Positions 1 to 8,503 of a stretch of DNA of 27,675 bases are shown here, one piece after another. The first letter of the stretch is position 1; each line of letters begins with the position of its first letter. Both the position numbers and the translations under genes were made by a program. The stretch comes from JASLDZ01 sp964242895 (GTDB taxonomy: Bacteria; Pseudomonadota; Alphaproteobacteria; Caulobacterales; Caulobacteraceae). The DNA lies in contig CAXTBN010000039.1 in NCBI GenBank assembly GCA_964242895.1, positions 1 to 27,675 on the forward strand, written 5' to 3'. Under the pieces are notes generated by a model. That model saw only the letters and a program-made list of their open reading frames with translations, had not been told where the DNA came from and did not search any database.

Positions 1-1794
1 GCGGGAGGGCGCGAGGGATCGCTGCTCCACGCCGTGGACCGCACGGTCACCGGCGCGGGCGCCCGCCTGCTCGCCGACCGCCTCTCGCGCCCGCTGACCG
101 ACCCGGCCGCGGTCGCCGCGCGGCTGGACGCCGTCGCCCTGTTCGTCGAGCGCCGCCGCCTGCGCGAGGACCTGCGCGCCGCCCTGCGCGGTGGGGCCGA
201 CATGGCGCGCGCCCTTGGCCGCCTGGCGCTCGGCCGCGGCGGCCCGCGCGACCTCGGCGCGCTGCGCACCGGGCTCGCGGCGGGCGAGGGTCTGTGCGCT
301 CTATTCGCGGCGGAAGGCTCCGACCCGCTGCGCGCACGTCCCGCCGAGGTCGAGGCCGCGCTCGACGCCCTCTCCCTGGCGCGCCGCCCGGAGCTGGCGG
401 GTCTGCTCGCGCGGCTCAAGGCGGGGCTCGGACCCGAGCTGCCGCACGCCGCGCGCGACGGCGGCTGGGTCGCCGCCGGTTTCCGCCCCGAGCTCGACGC
501 CACCCGCGCGCTCCGCGACGACAGCCGTCGCGTGGTCGCCGCCCTGGAGGGCCGGGTGCAAGGCGAGACCGGCCTGCCGGTGCGCGTCAAGTACAACGCC
601 GTGCTCGGCTACTTCGTGGACGCCACGGCCAAGCAGGCGGAAGTCCTGCTGACCCCGGCGTGGTCGCACCTGTTCATCCACCGCCAGACCACCGCCAGCC
701 AGGTGCGGTTCACCACCCCCGAGCTGGCCGACCTGGACGCGCGCATCAGCCAGGCCGGCGACCGAGCGCTCGCGCAGGAGCTGGAGGTCTACGACGAGCT
801 GCGTCGCGAGGCCTGCGCCCACGCCGCCGACCTCCAGGCCGCCGCCCGCGCGCTCGCCGCGCTCGACGTCGCCTCGGCCTTGGCGGAGTGGGCCGAGGAG
901 GCCGGCGCGGTGCGGCCTGAAGTGGACGGCTCGACCGCCTTCGAGGCCGAGGGCGCGCGCCACGCCGTGGTCGAGGCGGCGGTGCGGCGCGCGGGCGGCG
1001 CCTTCACGCCCAACGACTGCCGGCTGGACGGCGCGGGCGGGAGCTGCGCCCGGCTGGCGATCGTCACCGGGCCGAACATGGCCGGCAAGTCCACCTTCCT
1101 GCGCCAGAACGCGCTCCTGGTGGTGCTCGCCCAGGCGGGGAGCTTCGTCCCGGCGCGCCGCCTGCGCCTGGGCGCGGTGGACCGGCTGTTCAGCCGCGTG
1201 GGCGCCGGCGACGACCTGGCGCGCGGCCGCTCCACCTTCATGGCCGAGATGGTGGAGACCGCCGCCATCCTCACCCAGGCGACCGAGCGCTCCTTCGTGG
1301 TGCTGGACGAGATCGGCCGCGGCACCGCCACCTACGACGGCCTGGCCATCGCCTGGGCCTGCGCCGAGCACCTGCACGACCACAACCGCTGCCGCGCCCT
1401 TTTCGCCACGCATTATCACGAGCTCGCGCGGCTGGAGGGCCGGCTGGCGCACGTGTGCAACCTGTCCATGCGCGCCCGCGAGTGGAACGGCGAGCTCGTC
1501 TTCCTGCACGAGGCCGCGCCGGGCGCCGCGGACCGCAGCTACGGCGTGCAGGTGGCGCGGCTGGCGGGCGTGCCGCCGGCGGTGGTGGCCCGCGCCCGCG
1601 AGGTGCTGGAGCGCCTGGAGAAGGAGCCCGGCTCGCCCGCGCGCCTCGACGACCTGCCCCTGTTCGCCGTGCGCGAGCCGCCCACCCCGCCGCCAGGCCC
1701 GTCGAAGCTGGACGCCGCCGTGGCGGGGCTCGACCCGGACGAGATGACTCCGCGTGAGGCTCTGGACGCCCTCTACCGCCTGAAAACGCTCTGA
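1..1794 (+). CDS. mutS: DNA mismatch repair protein MutS (5' end missing, C-terminal about 597 residues)
   Basis: MutS recognises mismatched bases and uses ATP to recruit the mismatch-repair machinery. The reading frame is open from base 1, so the gene begins upstream and the N-terminal mismatch-reading domain is outside the window. What remains is the lever/core and clamp region followed by the ABC-type ATPase. The ATPase has a P-loop GPNMAGKST (about 1069-1095), a Walker B region ending VLDEIGRGT (about 1300-1326) and a FATHYHEL H-loop (about 1402-1425). The protein ends in a short helical tail (DALYRLKTL), which is the usual MutS ending. No frameshift is seen, and the visible length fits a normal protein of about 870-900 residues. 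A weak CCCGC/GCGGG hairpin lies between this stop and metZ. Identification is secure. Confidence 0.97.
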   Translation, partial: AGGREGSLLHAVDRTVTGAGARLLADRLSRPLTDPAAVAARLDAVALFVERRRLREDLRAALRGGADMARALGRLALGRGGPRDLGALRTGLAAGEGLCALFAAEGSDPLRARPAEVEAALDALSLARRPELAGLLARLKAGLGPELPHAARDGGWVAAGFRPELDATRALRDDSRRVVAALEGRVQGETGLPVRVKYNAVLGYFVDATAKQAEVLLTPAWSHLFIHRQTTASQVRFTTPELADLDARISQAGDRALAQELEVYDELRREACAHAADLQAAARALAALDVASALAEWAEEAGAVRPEVDGSTAFEAEGARHAVVEAAVRRAGGAFTPNDCRLDGAGGSCARLAIVTGPNMAGKSTFLRQNALLVVLAQAGSFVPARRLRLGAVDRLFSRVGAGDDLARGRSTFMAEMVETAAILTQATERSFVVLDEIGRGTATYDGLAIAWACAEHLHDHNRCRALFATHYHELARLEGRLAHVCNLSMRAREWNGELVFLHEAAPGAADRSYGVQVARLAGVPPAVVARAREVLERLEKEPGSPARLDDLPLFAVREPPTPPPGPSKLDAAVAGLDPDEMTPREALDALYRLKTL

Positions 1795-1823
1795 TCCCGC
1801 CTCGCTCTGCGGGGGAGAGGGGA

Positions 1824-3053
1824 TTGACCCCATTCGCCCGCACCTTCATCCCGCCGGCCATGGCCCGCGACGCCGAGGACCCGCGCGACTGGGCGCCCGC
1901 CACCCGGCTGGTGCGTGGAGGGCTGGACCGCTCGCCGCATGGCGAGACGGCGGAGGCGCTCTACCTCACCCAGGGATTCGTCTACGCCGACGCGGAGGCC
2001 GCCGCCGCCCGCTTCCGCGGCGACGCGCCCGGCTTCATCTACTCGCGCTACGCCAACCCGACCAACGCCATGTTCGAGCGCCGCCTGGCGCTGCTGGAGG
2101 GGTCCGAGGCGTGCCGCTCCACCGGCTCGGGCATGAGCGCGGTGCATCTCGCGCTGCAGGGCCTGCTTCGCGCGGGCGACCACCTTGTCGCCAGCCGCGC
2201 CCTGTTCGGCTCCTGCCGCTGGATCGTGCAGGAGTGGATGCCGCGCTTCGGCGTGGAGACCACGGTCGTCGATGGTCCCGACCTCGATGCTTGGCGCACC
2301 GCCGTGCGCCCCAACACCCGCGCCATGTTCCTGGAGACCCCCGCCAACCCCCTGCTGGAGGTGATCGACGTCGCCGGCGTGGCCGCGATCGCCCGCGAGG
2401 CCGACGCCAGGCTCGTGGTCGACAACGTGTTCGCCTCGCCCATCTTCCAGCGCCCGCTGGAGCTCGGGGCCGACGTGGTGGTCTACTCGGCCACCAAGCA
2501 CATCGACGGGCAGGGCCGCGTGCTCGGCGGGGCGGTGCTGGCGAGCGAGGCGCTGATCGAGGAGCGCTACCGCGACCTGATCCGCCACACGGGCCCGACG
2601 CTTTCCGCCTTCAACGCCTGGGTGCTGCTGAAGGGGCTGGAGACGCTCGACTTGCGCGTGCGTCGCCAGACCGAGACCGCCGCCGCCCTCGCCGACCTGA
2701 TCGCCGACCATCCCAAGGTCGCGTCCACCCGCTACCCCGGCCGCGCCGACCATCCCCAGCACGCGGTGGCCGCCCGCCAGATGAGCGGCTTCTCCTCGCT
2801 CATCGCCTTCGACCTCGGCTCGCAGGCCGCCGCCTTCCGCTTCCTGGACGCCCTGCGGATCGTGGACATCTCCAACAACCTGGCCGACGCAAAAAGCCTC
2901 GCCGTCCACCCTTCCACCACCACCCATCGCGCCGTGCCGGAAGCCGAGCGCCTCGCCATCGGCCTGACCGACGGATGGGTGCGCCTCTCCGCCGGGCTGG
3001 AGGACCTCGCCGACCTGTCGCGCGACGTCTCCCGCGCCCTGGACGCCACGTGA
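1824..3053 (+). CDS. metZ: O-succinylhomoserine sulfhydrylase (MetZ-type, Cys/Met metabolism PLP enzyme)
   Basis: This PLP enzyme makes homocysteine from O-succinylhomoserine and sulfide in methionine synthesis. It has the family fold and the motifs YSRYANPT (about residues 73-80), a phosphate-binding STGSGMSAVH (about 99-108), Asp200 in VVDNVFASP for the pyridine nitrogen, and the Schiff-base Lys225 in YSATKHIDG. The N-terminal TRLVRGG and GETAEALYLTQGFVY stretches are typical of the alphaproteobacterial MetZ group rather than MetB. The chosen start is TTG, which has a good purine-rich ribosome site (GGAGAGGGG) just upstream. An ATG at 1860 is the alternative and would remove 12 residues. 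The stop overlaps the apaG start as GTGA. A close paralogue such as cystathionine gamma-synthase cannot be fully excluded by eye. Confidence 0.9.
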   Translation: MTPFARTFIPPAMARDAEDPRDWAPATRLVRGGLDRSPHGETAEALYLTQGFVYADAEAAAARFRGDAPGFIYSRYANPTNAMFERRLALLEGSEACRSTGSGMSAVHLALQGLLRAGDHLVASRALFGSCRWIVQEWMPRFGVETTVVDGPDLDAWRTAVRPNTRAMFLETPANPLLEVIDVAGVAAIAREADARLVVDNVFASPIFQRPLELGADVVVYSATKHIDGQGRVLGGAVLASEALIEERYRDLIRHTGPTLSAFNAWVLLKGLETLDLRVRRQTETAAALADLIADHPKVASTRYPGRADHPQHAVAARQMSGFSSLIAFDLGSQAAAFRFLDALRIVDISNNLADAKSLAVHPSTTTHRAVPEAERLAIGLTDGWVRLSAGLEDLADLSRDVSRALDAT

Positions 3054-3472
3054 GGCGTCCGGTCCGCAACAAGGGCGGCGTCTACGAGGCGGTCACCCGC
3101 GGCGTGCTGGTGCGCGTGCAGCCCGAGTACCGGCCCGACCAGTCGGCTCCCGAGGAGCGACGCTGGGTGTGGGCCTACCAAGTCGAGGTGGAGAACCACG
3201 GCGACGTCACTGTCCAGCTCCTCACCCGCCGCTGGGTGATCACCGACGCCGCGGGCCGCGTCGAGGTGGTGGAGGGCCCCGGCGTCGTCGGCGAGCAGCC
3301 GACGCTCAAGCCCGGCGAGGCGTTCCGCTACGTCTCCGGCTGTCCGCTGCCGACGCCGTCGGGCGTGATGGAGGGCGCCTACGAGATGGAGAGCGACGGC
3401 GGCGAGCGCTTCCCCATCGACATCCCCGCCTTCAGCCTGGACGTCCCCGGCGACCGTCGCACGGTGAACTGA
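3050..3472 (+). CDS. apaG: ApaG family protein (Co2+/Mg2+ efflux protein ApaG)
   Basis: This 140-residue protein of the ApaG/FNIII-like beta-sandwich family matches the usual 125-130 residue length. The family signature is present: a VEGPGVVGEQP loop, the KPGEAFRYVSGCPLPTPSG segment and a following MEGAYEM strand. The N-terminal half has the typical Y-x-V-E-V-E-N pattern followed by QLLTRRWVITDA. The start is GTG at 3050, whose last two bases begin the metZ stop codon (GTGA), so translation is probably coupled to metZ. ApaG is a small soluble protein of uncertain biochemical role, linked by genetics to Co/Mg resistance and diadenosine polyphosphate levels in enterobacteria. Family assignment is firm, function less so. 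Confidence 0.93.
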   Translation: MRRPVRNKGGVYEAVTRGVLVRVQPEYRPDQSAPEERRWVWAYQVEVENHGDVTVQLLTRRWVITDAAGRVEVVEGPGVVGEQPTLKPGEAFRYVSGCPLPTPSGVMEGAYEMESDGGERFPIDIPAFSLDVPGDRRTVN

Positions 3473-3520
3473 GCGTCGCCCTTGCCAACGCCCCCGCTCC
3501 CGCGCGAGGCTTCGCCACCC

Positions 3521-4561
3521 ATGAGCGACGTCACCTCGCCGGGCATACTGCCCTACCAGTCGATCCGCGCCCTGTGCGACGCAGGCGCGATCGCCGCGCC
3601 CTCGACCTGGCTGTCGGACCAGGTGCAGCCCGCCAGCCTCGACCTGCGGCTCGGCGCGCGTTGCTGGCGGGTGCGGGCCTCCTTCCTACCGGGCGAGCGG
3701 CGCACGGTGCGCGAGCGGATCGCCGACGTGTCCATGCACGAGCTCGACCTCGGGCGCGGCGACGGGGCGGTGCTGGAGCGCGGCTGCGTCTACATCGCCG
3801 AAGTGCAGGAGCGGCTGGCGCTGCCGTCCGGCGTCTCGGCGCGCGCCAACCCCAAGAGCTCCACCGGGCGCGTGGACGTGTTCGTGCGCCTGCTCACAGA
3901 CCACTCCCGCGCCTTCGACGACGTGGCGGAGGGCTACGCCGGCCCGATGTTCGTGGAGATCGCGCCTCAGACCTTCTCCGTGCTGGTGCGCACGGGCACG
4001 CGGCTGAATCAGCTGCGGCTCAAGCGCGGCCGCCCACCCCTGCTGCGCACGGTGAGCTGCGGCGTTGACCTCACCGGCGAGGTCGCCGGCTTCCGCGCGC
4101 GCCGCCACGCGGGCGTGGTGGACCTCGACCACGAGGACGGCCACGACCCGCGCGACTTCTGGCAGCCGTTGGAGCCTCGCGCCAACCGCGACGGCGTAGG
4201 CGAACTGCTGCTCGACCCCGGCGAGTTCTACATCCTGGCGTCCAAGGAGGCGGTGGAGATTCCAGCCATGGAGGCCGCCGAGATGACGCCGATCGATCCT
4301 TCGGTAGGCGAGTTCCGCGTCCACTACGCCGGCTTCTTCGACCCGGGCTTCGGCACCGAGGAGGTGGACGCCCTGGGCTCGCGCGGCGTGCTGGAGGTGC
4401 GCTCGCACGAGACGCCCTTCCTGCTGGAGGACGGGCAGACCGTCGCGCGCCTCGTCTTCGAGCCCCTGACGGAGCGGCCGGAGCGGCTCTACGGCCACGA
4501 CGGCAGCCACTACCAGCGTCAGGGCCTGAAGCTCTCCAAGCACTTCCGGCCGTGGATATGA
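3521..4561 (+). CDS. dcd: Long-form 2'-deoxycytidine 5'-triphosphate deaminase (duplicated dCTP deaminase/dUTPase fold)
   Basis: Predicted to convert dCTP to dUTP for thymidylate synthesis. At 346 residues it is nearly twice the length of enterobacterial Dcd (about 193), as expected for the alphaproteobacterial long form. The first half carries the substrate-binding PKSSTGR motif (residues 111-117) and a candidate catalytic Glu146 in FVEIAPQTF. The second half repeats the fold, with Glu292 in GVLEVRS, LVFEPL (311-316) and a C-terminal HYQRQGLKLSKHF that resembles the nucleotide-closing tail of Dcd. It lacks a clear SS..R motif. The ATG at 3521 is chosen because it begins a well-formed N-terminus; an in-frame TTG at 3482 would add 13 low-complexity residues. 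It lies just downstream of apaG on the same strand. Confidence 0.88.
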   Translation: MSDVTSPGILPYQSIRALCDAGAIAAPSTWLSDQVQPASLDLRLGARCWRVRASFLPGERRTVRERIADVSMHELDLGRGDGAVLERGCVYIAEVQERLALPSGVSARANPKSSTGRVDVFVRLLTDHSRAFDDVAEGYAGPMFVEIAPQTFSVLVRTGTRLNQLRLKRGRPPLLRTVSCGVDLTGEVAGFRARRHAGVVDLDHEDGHDPRDFWQPLEPRANRDGVGELLLDPGEFYILASKEAVEIPAMEAAEMTPIDPSVGEFRVHYAGFFDPGFGTEEVDALGSRGVLEVRSHETPFLLEDGQTVARLVFEPLTERPERLYGHDGSHYQRQGLKLSKHFRPWI

Positions 4562-4661
4562 CGGGCAGGGCGGTTCGTCGCGCTTCGCCCACGCTCGGCT
4601 TGCGGCTATGACGCCCGCGCGCCGCGCTTTCGCCGCGCCCGCCCGGCAGACACGGTCCCGC

Positions 4662-5033
4662 ATGGCCCGCTTCCAGATCAACCCCGCCGCCGACGGCGCG
4701 ATCGAGTTCGAGATGATCGGCGACGACGGCGAGACGTCGGTGAAGGCGTTGCTGACGCCTGCGGAGAGCCAGGGCCTCGTCGATCTGCTCGGAGCGGCGC
4801 GCATGGTCACCCCCGGCTCCGTCGCCGCCGAGCCGGCGGAGGGCATGGTGCAGGCCGTGGTCGATCCCGCCTGGGTCGCGCCCCCCTACAAGGCGCCGCA
4901 GGGGCGCGTGCTGATCGTGCGCCATCCCGGCCTGGGCTGGATCCACTTCATCTTCCCCGAGGAGCGGGCGGAGCAGGTCTCCAAGGTGCTGGCCGCGGAC
5001 GTGCAGCCCGCCCCGCCGCTCAACTTCAACTGA
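4662..5033 (+). CDS. Conserved hypothetical protein, small and soluble
   Basis: A 123-residue protein with no signal peptide or membrane segment. It begins MARFQINPAADGAIEFEMI, and a central region ends in a GRVLIVRHPGLGWIHFIFP strand pair. I do not recognise a named domain. Acidic and hydrophobic residues alternate as in a small alpha/beta protein, and the EEAE-like helix near residues 105-115 may cap it. The start is uncertain. The ATG at 4662 gives the more natural N-terminus. An in-frame ATG at 4608 would add 18 Arg/Ala-rich residues that look like translated leader. No strong ribosome site precedes either. The next gene starts 7 bases after the stop, so the two are probably co-transcribed. 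The coding call is good, the function unknown. Confidence 0.7.
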   Translation: MARFQINPAADGAIEFEMIGDDGETSVKALLTPAESQGLVDLLGAARMVTPGSVAAEPAEGMVQAVVDPAWVAPPYKAPQGRVLIVRHPGLGWIHFIFPEERAEQVSKVLAADVQPAPPLNFN

Positions 5034-5040
5034 GGACCCC

Positions 5041-5580
5041 ATGCTCGGCGTGATCGCGGCCTTGGCGCTGCTGCCCTCCCTGCACCTGCCCGACCTCCAC
5101 CTGCCGAACCCGCCGTTCGGCCGGTTGCCGCCCCCGAGCGCGCCCAAGCCGCGGCAGGTGGTGAAGACCGACCTGAAGCTCGCGGGCGGCTGGCGGCTGA
5201 CGCGCACCCGCGACGCCTTCACGCAGACGAGCGGCTGCAAGCTCGAGCGCCGGGACGTGCGAATGTTCTCGGGCGTCGTCACCTTTTCCCTGGGGGGCGA
5301 GGTCGACACCGCCAACGCCCTCTACCGGCTGGACGGCGGCCCCGTGCGCACGGCGGGCGAGCTGGGGCCGGAGGTCGCGGGCCACGGCGTGAGCTACACC
5401 AGCGGCAACACGTGGAACCCCAGCGACGGGCGCGTCCGCTTGCCCTGGACCACGCTGGCCGGAGCGCGCGTCATCGACATCCGCGCCGACGCAAAGCGGC
5501 GCTCGCGCACGTTCGCGCTCGACAGCCTGGACACCGCGGTCGCCGCGGCGCGCCAGGGCGGCTGCGACGACATCGTCTGA
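5041..5580 (+). CDS. Small exported protein of unknown function
   Basis: A 179-residue protein with a short hydrophobic N-terminus (MLGVIAALALLPSLHL) that could be a signal peptide or lipid-facing anchor. A Pro-rich stretch (about 22-38) follows, then a soluble beta-rich domain with two cysteines (in TSGCKLERRDV and at QGGCDDIV) that could form a disulfide outside the cytoplasm. GAGG lies 6-8 bases upstream of the ATG, within the end of the previous gene. No catalytic motif is recognised. The pattern GGWRLTRTRDAFT...C resembles small alphaproteobacterial periplasmic proteins, but I cannot name the family. It sits between a small conserved gene and a methyltransferase gene and is separated from the latter by 4 bases. 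Confidence 0.65.
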   Translation: MLGVIAALALLPSLHLPDLHLPNPPFGRLPPPSAPKPRQVVKTDLKLAGGWRLTRTRDAFTQTSGCKLERRDVRMFSGVVTFSLGGEVDTANALYRLDGGPVRTAGELGPEVAGHGVSYTSGNTWNPSDGRVRLPWTTLAGARVIDIRADAKRRSRTFALDSLDTAVAAARQGGCDDIV

Positions 5581-5584
5581 CGCC

Positions 5585-6424
5585 GTGGACGAGTCCGCCT
5601 CCGGGACGCAGGCCGGGGAGCGGCTCGCCGCCCTGGAGGCGCGCGTCGGCCGGCTGGAGGCGCGGGAGCAGGCGCTCCGCGAGTGGGCCGTGCCCGCGGT
5701 CTGGGACGCCCTGGACCGGCTGGACGCACGGGCGCCGCTCCGCGCCGAACCCGTCTGCCTCGCCTGCGCCTACGCCGGACCGGCCGAGACCTTCCCTCTT
5801 CACGTGGACGCCTGCGTGTTCGGCGGCGGTCGGCTGGAGCGGCGCGAGTGCCCGGCGTGCGGCTGCATCTTCGGCCCGACCAAGTACCTGGAGACGCCTC
5901 AGCCGCTCGTCGCCGCCGACTACCGCCTGCTCTACGCCCACTACAGCGAGGGCGACTCCACGGAGGAGGAGGTGCGCGCCTTCCACGCCCTCGGGCCGAA
6001 GCCGGGCGGCCTCTACCTGAACTGGGGCTCGGGCGCCTGGTCAGGCACGGTGGATCGGCTGCGCGCCGAAGGCTGGGACGTGTGGGGCTACGAGCCGCAC
6101 GCGCCGGGCCACCACCCGTTCGTGGTGCGCACCCGCGGCGAGGTCTCCGCCCAGTTCGACGGCGTGTTCTCCAACAACGTGATCGAGCACCTGTTCGACC
6201 CGGCCGACGCCTTCGCCGACTTCGCCGCCAACCTGAAGCCGGGCGGCCGCATGGCCCACGCCAGCCCCTGTTACGAGTACGCCTTCGCGTACACGCGCTT
6301 CCACGTGTTCTTCCCGACCGGCGACGCCCCCGCCCGCCTGGGCAAGCGCACCGGCCTGCCGCTGGTCGCGGGCGAGGACGACGGCGGTTTCCGCGTGCGC
6401 GTGTGGGAGAAGCCGGCCGCCTGA
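5585..6424 (+). CDS. Class I SAM-dependent methyltransferase with N-terminal coiled coil and zinc-ribbon-like cysteines
   Basis: A 279-residue predicted methyltransferase. Residues 8-50 are a Leu/Ala/Glu/Arg-rich heptad segment likely to form a coiled coil. Cys58-x2-Cys61 and Cys89-x2-Cys92 (plus Cys94) could bind zinc. The C-terminal half is a Methyltransf_11/23-like Rossmann domain: LNWGSGAWSG (about 145-154) as motif I, WGYEPH (about 167-172) as the acidic second strand, and SNNVIEHLFDPADAFAD (after motif II) holding the family's typical VIEHL. The start is GTG, 4 bases after the previous stop. Enzymes with a Cys-rich head and this methyltransferase domain are common in surface-polysaccharide and secondary-metabolite loci, where they methylate sugars. 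The substrate here is unknown; the downstream sugar genes make a sugar acceptor plausible. Confidence 0.82.
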   Translation: MDESASGTQAGERLAALEARVGRLEAREQALREWAVPAVWDALDRLDARAPLRAEPVCLACAYAGPAETFPLHVDACVFGGGRLERRECPACGCIFGPTKYLETPQPLVAADYRLLYAHYSEGDSTEEEVRAFHALGPKPGGLYLNWGSGAWSGTVDRLRAEGWDVWGYEPHAPGHHPFVVRTRGEVSAQFDGVFSNNVIEHLFDPADAFADFAANLKPGGRMAHASPCYEYAFAYTRFHVFFPTGDAPARLGKRTGLPLVAGEDDGGFRVRVWEKPAA

Positions 6425-6545
6425 GACGCGGACGCAAGGCGATCGGTCGCATGCCGCCGTGACGCCGCCGCCCCATATGCGCCGCACCCGACGTTCAAGA
6501 GGTCTCGTGCGCGCGTCTCCGCCCAGCCTGCACCCCTGCGTCCGC

Positions 6546-6568
6546 CCCGCCGTCGCCCGGCGGGTTTT
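6546..6568 (+). terminator. Candidate intrinsic terminator after the methyltransferase gene
   Basis: A perfect 7-bp stem (CCCGCCG / CGGCGGG) closes a 5-base loop and is followed directly by TTTT. It lies about 120 bases downstream of the methyltransferase stop and about 110 bases upstream of the exporter gene, the right place to separate two transcripts. The T run is short, so efficiency may be modest. Confidence 0.4.
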
Positions 6569-6678
6569 GCAAGGGGAAGCCGGGTGGGTTAGAGGTTCGC
6601 GCAACCCCTCCGACCCGGCGCGGACCCCCTCCGCCGGCCCGCACCCCGTCCGCGCCCTCGCGCGGTGACGAGAGATCG

Positions 6679-8478
6679 ATGAGCTCCAAGGCTTCCGAAC
6701 GGCCCACGCCGCTGAACCGCGCCATGCAGCAGACGCGGCCCGCGATCATCATCGCGGTCATCTTCTCGTTTTTCATCAACATTCTGGCGCTCGTCAGCCC
6801 GCTGTACATGCTGCAGGTGTACGACCGCGTGCTGTCCAGCCGGTCGGTCCTCACGCTGACCTTCATCACCATCTTGGCCGTGTTCCTGTTCCTGGTGCTG
6901 GGCCTCCTGGAGTCGCTGCGGACGCAGGTGCTCGTGCGCGCGGGCATCAAGTTCGACGGCGAGGTGCGCGGCTCGATCTTCCGTTCTGTGCTCGACGCCA
7001 CGGTGGCCAAGCGCGCGGGCGGCGGTCAGGCGTTCCGCGACGTGGACGAGGTGCGCGGCTTCATGACCGGCGGCGGCATCCTGAGCTTCTGCGACGCGCC
7101 GTGGATTCCCGTGTTCGTGGTGGTCAGCTTCATGCTGCACCCCTTCTTCGGCATCCTCGCCATCATCTCGGGCGTGATCCTGATCGGGCTGGCGGTCGCC
7201 AACGACATGGTCACGCGCGTGCCGCTGCAGCGCGCGCAGGTCGCCTCCATCGGCGCGCAGAACGACGTCTCGGCCACGCTGCGCAACTCCGAGGTGATGC
7301 GCGCCATGGGCATGTGGGGCGGTTTGCAGCATCGCTGGCAGCTGCGGCGCGACGACCTGATCGCCTGGCAGGCGTCGGCCAGCGACCGCGGCGGCGGCGT
7401 GATGGCGGGCATCCGCTTCTTCCGCCAAGTGGTGCAGACGCTGATCCTGGGCGGCGGCGCCTTCTGGGTGATCCAGGGCAAGCTCTCGCCCGGCTCCATG
7501 ATCGCGGCCTCCATCGTGGTGGGCCGCGCGCTCGCGCCGATCGAGGGCGCCGTCGGCCAGTGGAAGGGGTTCCTGGGCGCCCGCGGCGCGTGGGACCGGT
7601 TGCAGGGCATGTTCCGCAGCGAGCAGGCCGAGGGCGAGAAGATGCCGCTGCCCGCGCCCAAGGGCCGCCTGTCCGTCGAGAACGCCACCATCGTGCCGCC
7701 CGGCTCGCCGCGACCGACGGTGCTGGGCGCCACCTTCGCGCTCGAGCCCGGCACGACGCTGGGGGTGATCGGCCCCTCGGCGGCCGGCAAGTCGTCGCTG
7801 GTGCGCGGCCTCGTGGGCGTGTGGCCCACCGCGCAGGGGGCCATCCGCCTGGACGGCTTCGACCTGAAGCACTGGGATCCCGAGCAGCTCGGCCGCTACG
7901 TCGGCTACCTGCCACAGGACGTGGAGCTGTTCTCGGGCACGGTGGCCGAGAACATCGCGCGCTTCGCCGCCTACGACACCGCCGAGGTGATCGAGGCCGC
8001 CACCATCGCCGGCGTCCACGAGATGATCCAGGCGCTGCCGCAGGGCTATGACACCCAGATCGGCGAGGGCGGGGCGGCGCTCTCCGGCGGCCAGCGCCAG
8101 CGCCTGGCGCTGGCGCGCACCGTGTTCCGCAAGCCGCCGCTGCTGATCATGGACGAGCCCAACGCCAACCTCGACAGCGGGGGCGAGCAGGCGCTGGCGC
8201 AGGCCATCATCAGCCTCAAGCCGCACTGCACGATCATCTTCGTCACTCACAAGACCAACGTGCTCGGCCTCGCCGACAAGCTCCTCTTCATGCAGAACGG
8301 TCAGGCGGCCGCCTTCGGCGAGCGCGACGCTGTGCTGCAGCACCTGATGCAGCAGCAGCAGGGTCAGGGACAGGCGCCTGCTCCCACGCAGGAGCCGGCG
8401 TCTGCGCAGGGCCAGTCCCAGGGCGGCGTGCCCGCGACCGCCAACCAGAACCCCGCGCCCGCCCCGGCCGGCGCCTGA
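6679..8478 (+). CDS. Type I secretion system ABC exporter (PrtD/RsaD family)
   Basis: A 599-residue inner-membrane ABC exporter that powers one-step secretion of a protein to the outside. There is a membrane domain with hydrophobic helices at about residues 21-48, 58-76, 145-175 and 250-285. The ATPase has a P-loop GPSAAGKS (365-372), Q-loop Gln413 in YLPQDVELFSG, the signature LSGGQRQ (468-474), Walker B LLIMDEP (488-494) and His524. There is no N-terminal C39 peptidase domain, so substrates should carry an uncleaved C-terminal signal. An unusual tail of about 40 residues after the ATPase (about 557-599) is made of Gln, Pro and Ala. GAGAG precedes the ATG. The membrane fusion gene follows after 25 bases and a TolC gene lies further down, matching a prtDE/rsaDE layout. 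Confidence 0.95.
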   Translation: MSSKASERPTPLNRAMQQTRPAIIIAVIFSFFINILALVSPLYMLQVYDRVLSSRSVLTLTFITILAVFLFLVLGLLESLRTQVLVRAGIKFDGEVRGSIFRSVLDATVAKRAGGGQAFRDVDEVRGFMTGGGILSFCDAPWIPVFVVVSFMLHPFFGILAIISGVILIGLAVANDMVTRVPLQRAQVASIGAQNDVSATLRNSEVMRAMGMWGGLQHRWQLRRDDLIAWQASASDRGGGVMAGIRFFRQVVQTLILGGGAFWVIQGKLSPGSMIAASIVVGRALAPIEGAVGQWKGFLGARGAWDRLQGMFRSEQAEGEKMPLPAPKGRLSVENATIVPPGSPRPTVLGATFALEPGTTLGVIGPSAAGKSSLVRGLVGVWPTAQGAIRLDGFDLKHWDPEQLGRYVGYLPQDVELFSGTVAENIARFAAYDTAEVIEAATIAGVHEMIQALPQGYDTQIGEGGAALSGGQRQRLALARTVFRKPPLLIMDEPNANLDSGGEQALAQAIISLKPHCTIIFVTHKTNVLGLADKLLFMQNGQAAAFGERDAVLQHLMQQQQGQGQAPAPTQEPASAQGQSQGGVPATANQNPAPAPAGA

Positions 8479-8503
8479 CGCCCGAGCGATCCGGAGACTC
8501 ACG

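Noticed and set aside
1795..1823. Hairpin between mutS and metZ as a terminator
   Set aside because: The stem is only 5 bp (CCCGC/GCGGG) and no T run follows. It may instead overlap the metZ ribosome site.
6459..6668. A 69-codon plus-strand frame upstream of the exporter
   Set aside because: It is Arg/Pro-rich with no homology-like pattern, runs through the hairpin terminator candidate and has no ribosome site, so it is probably non-coding leader.
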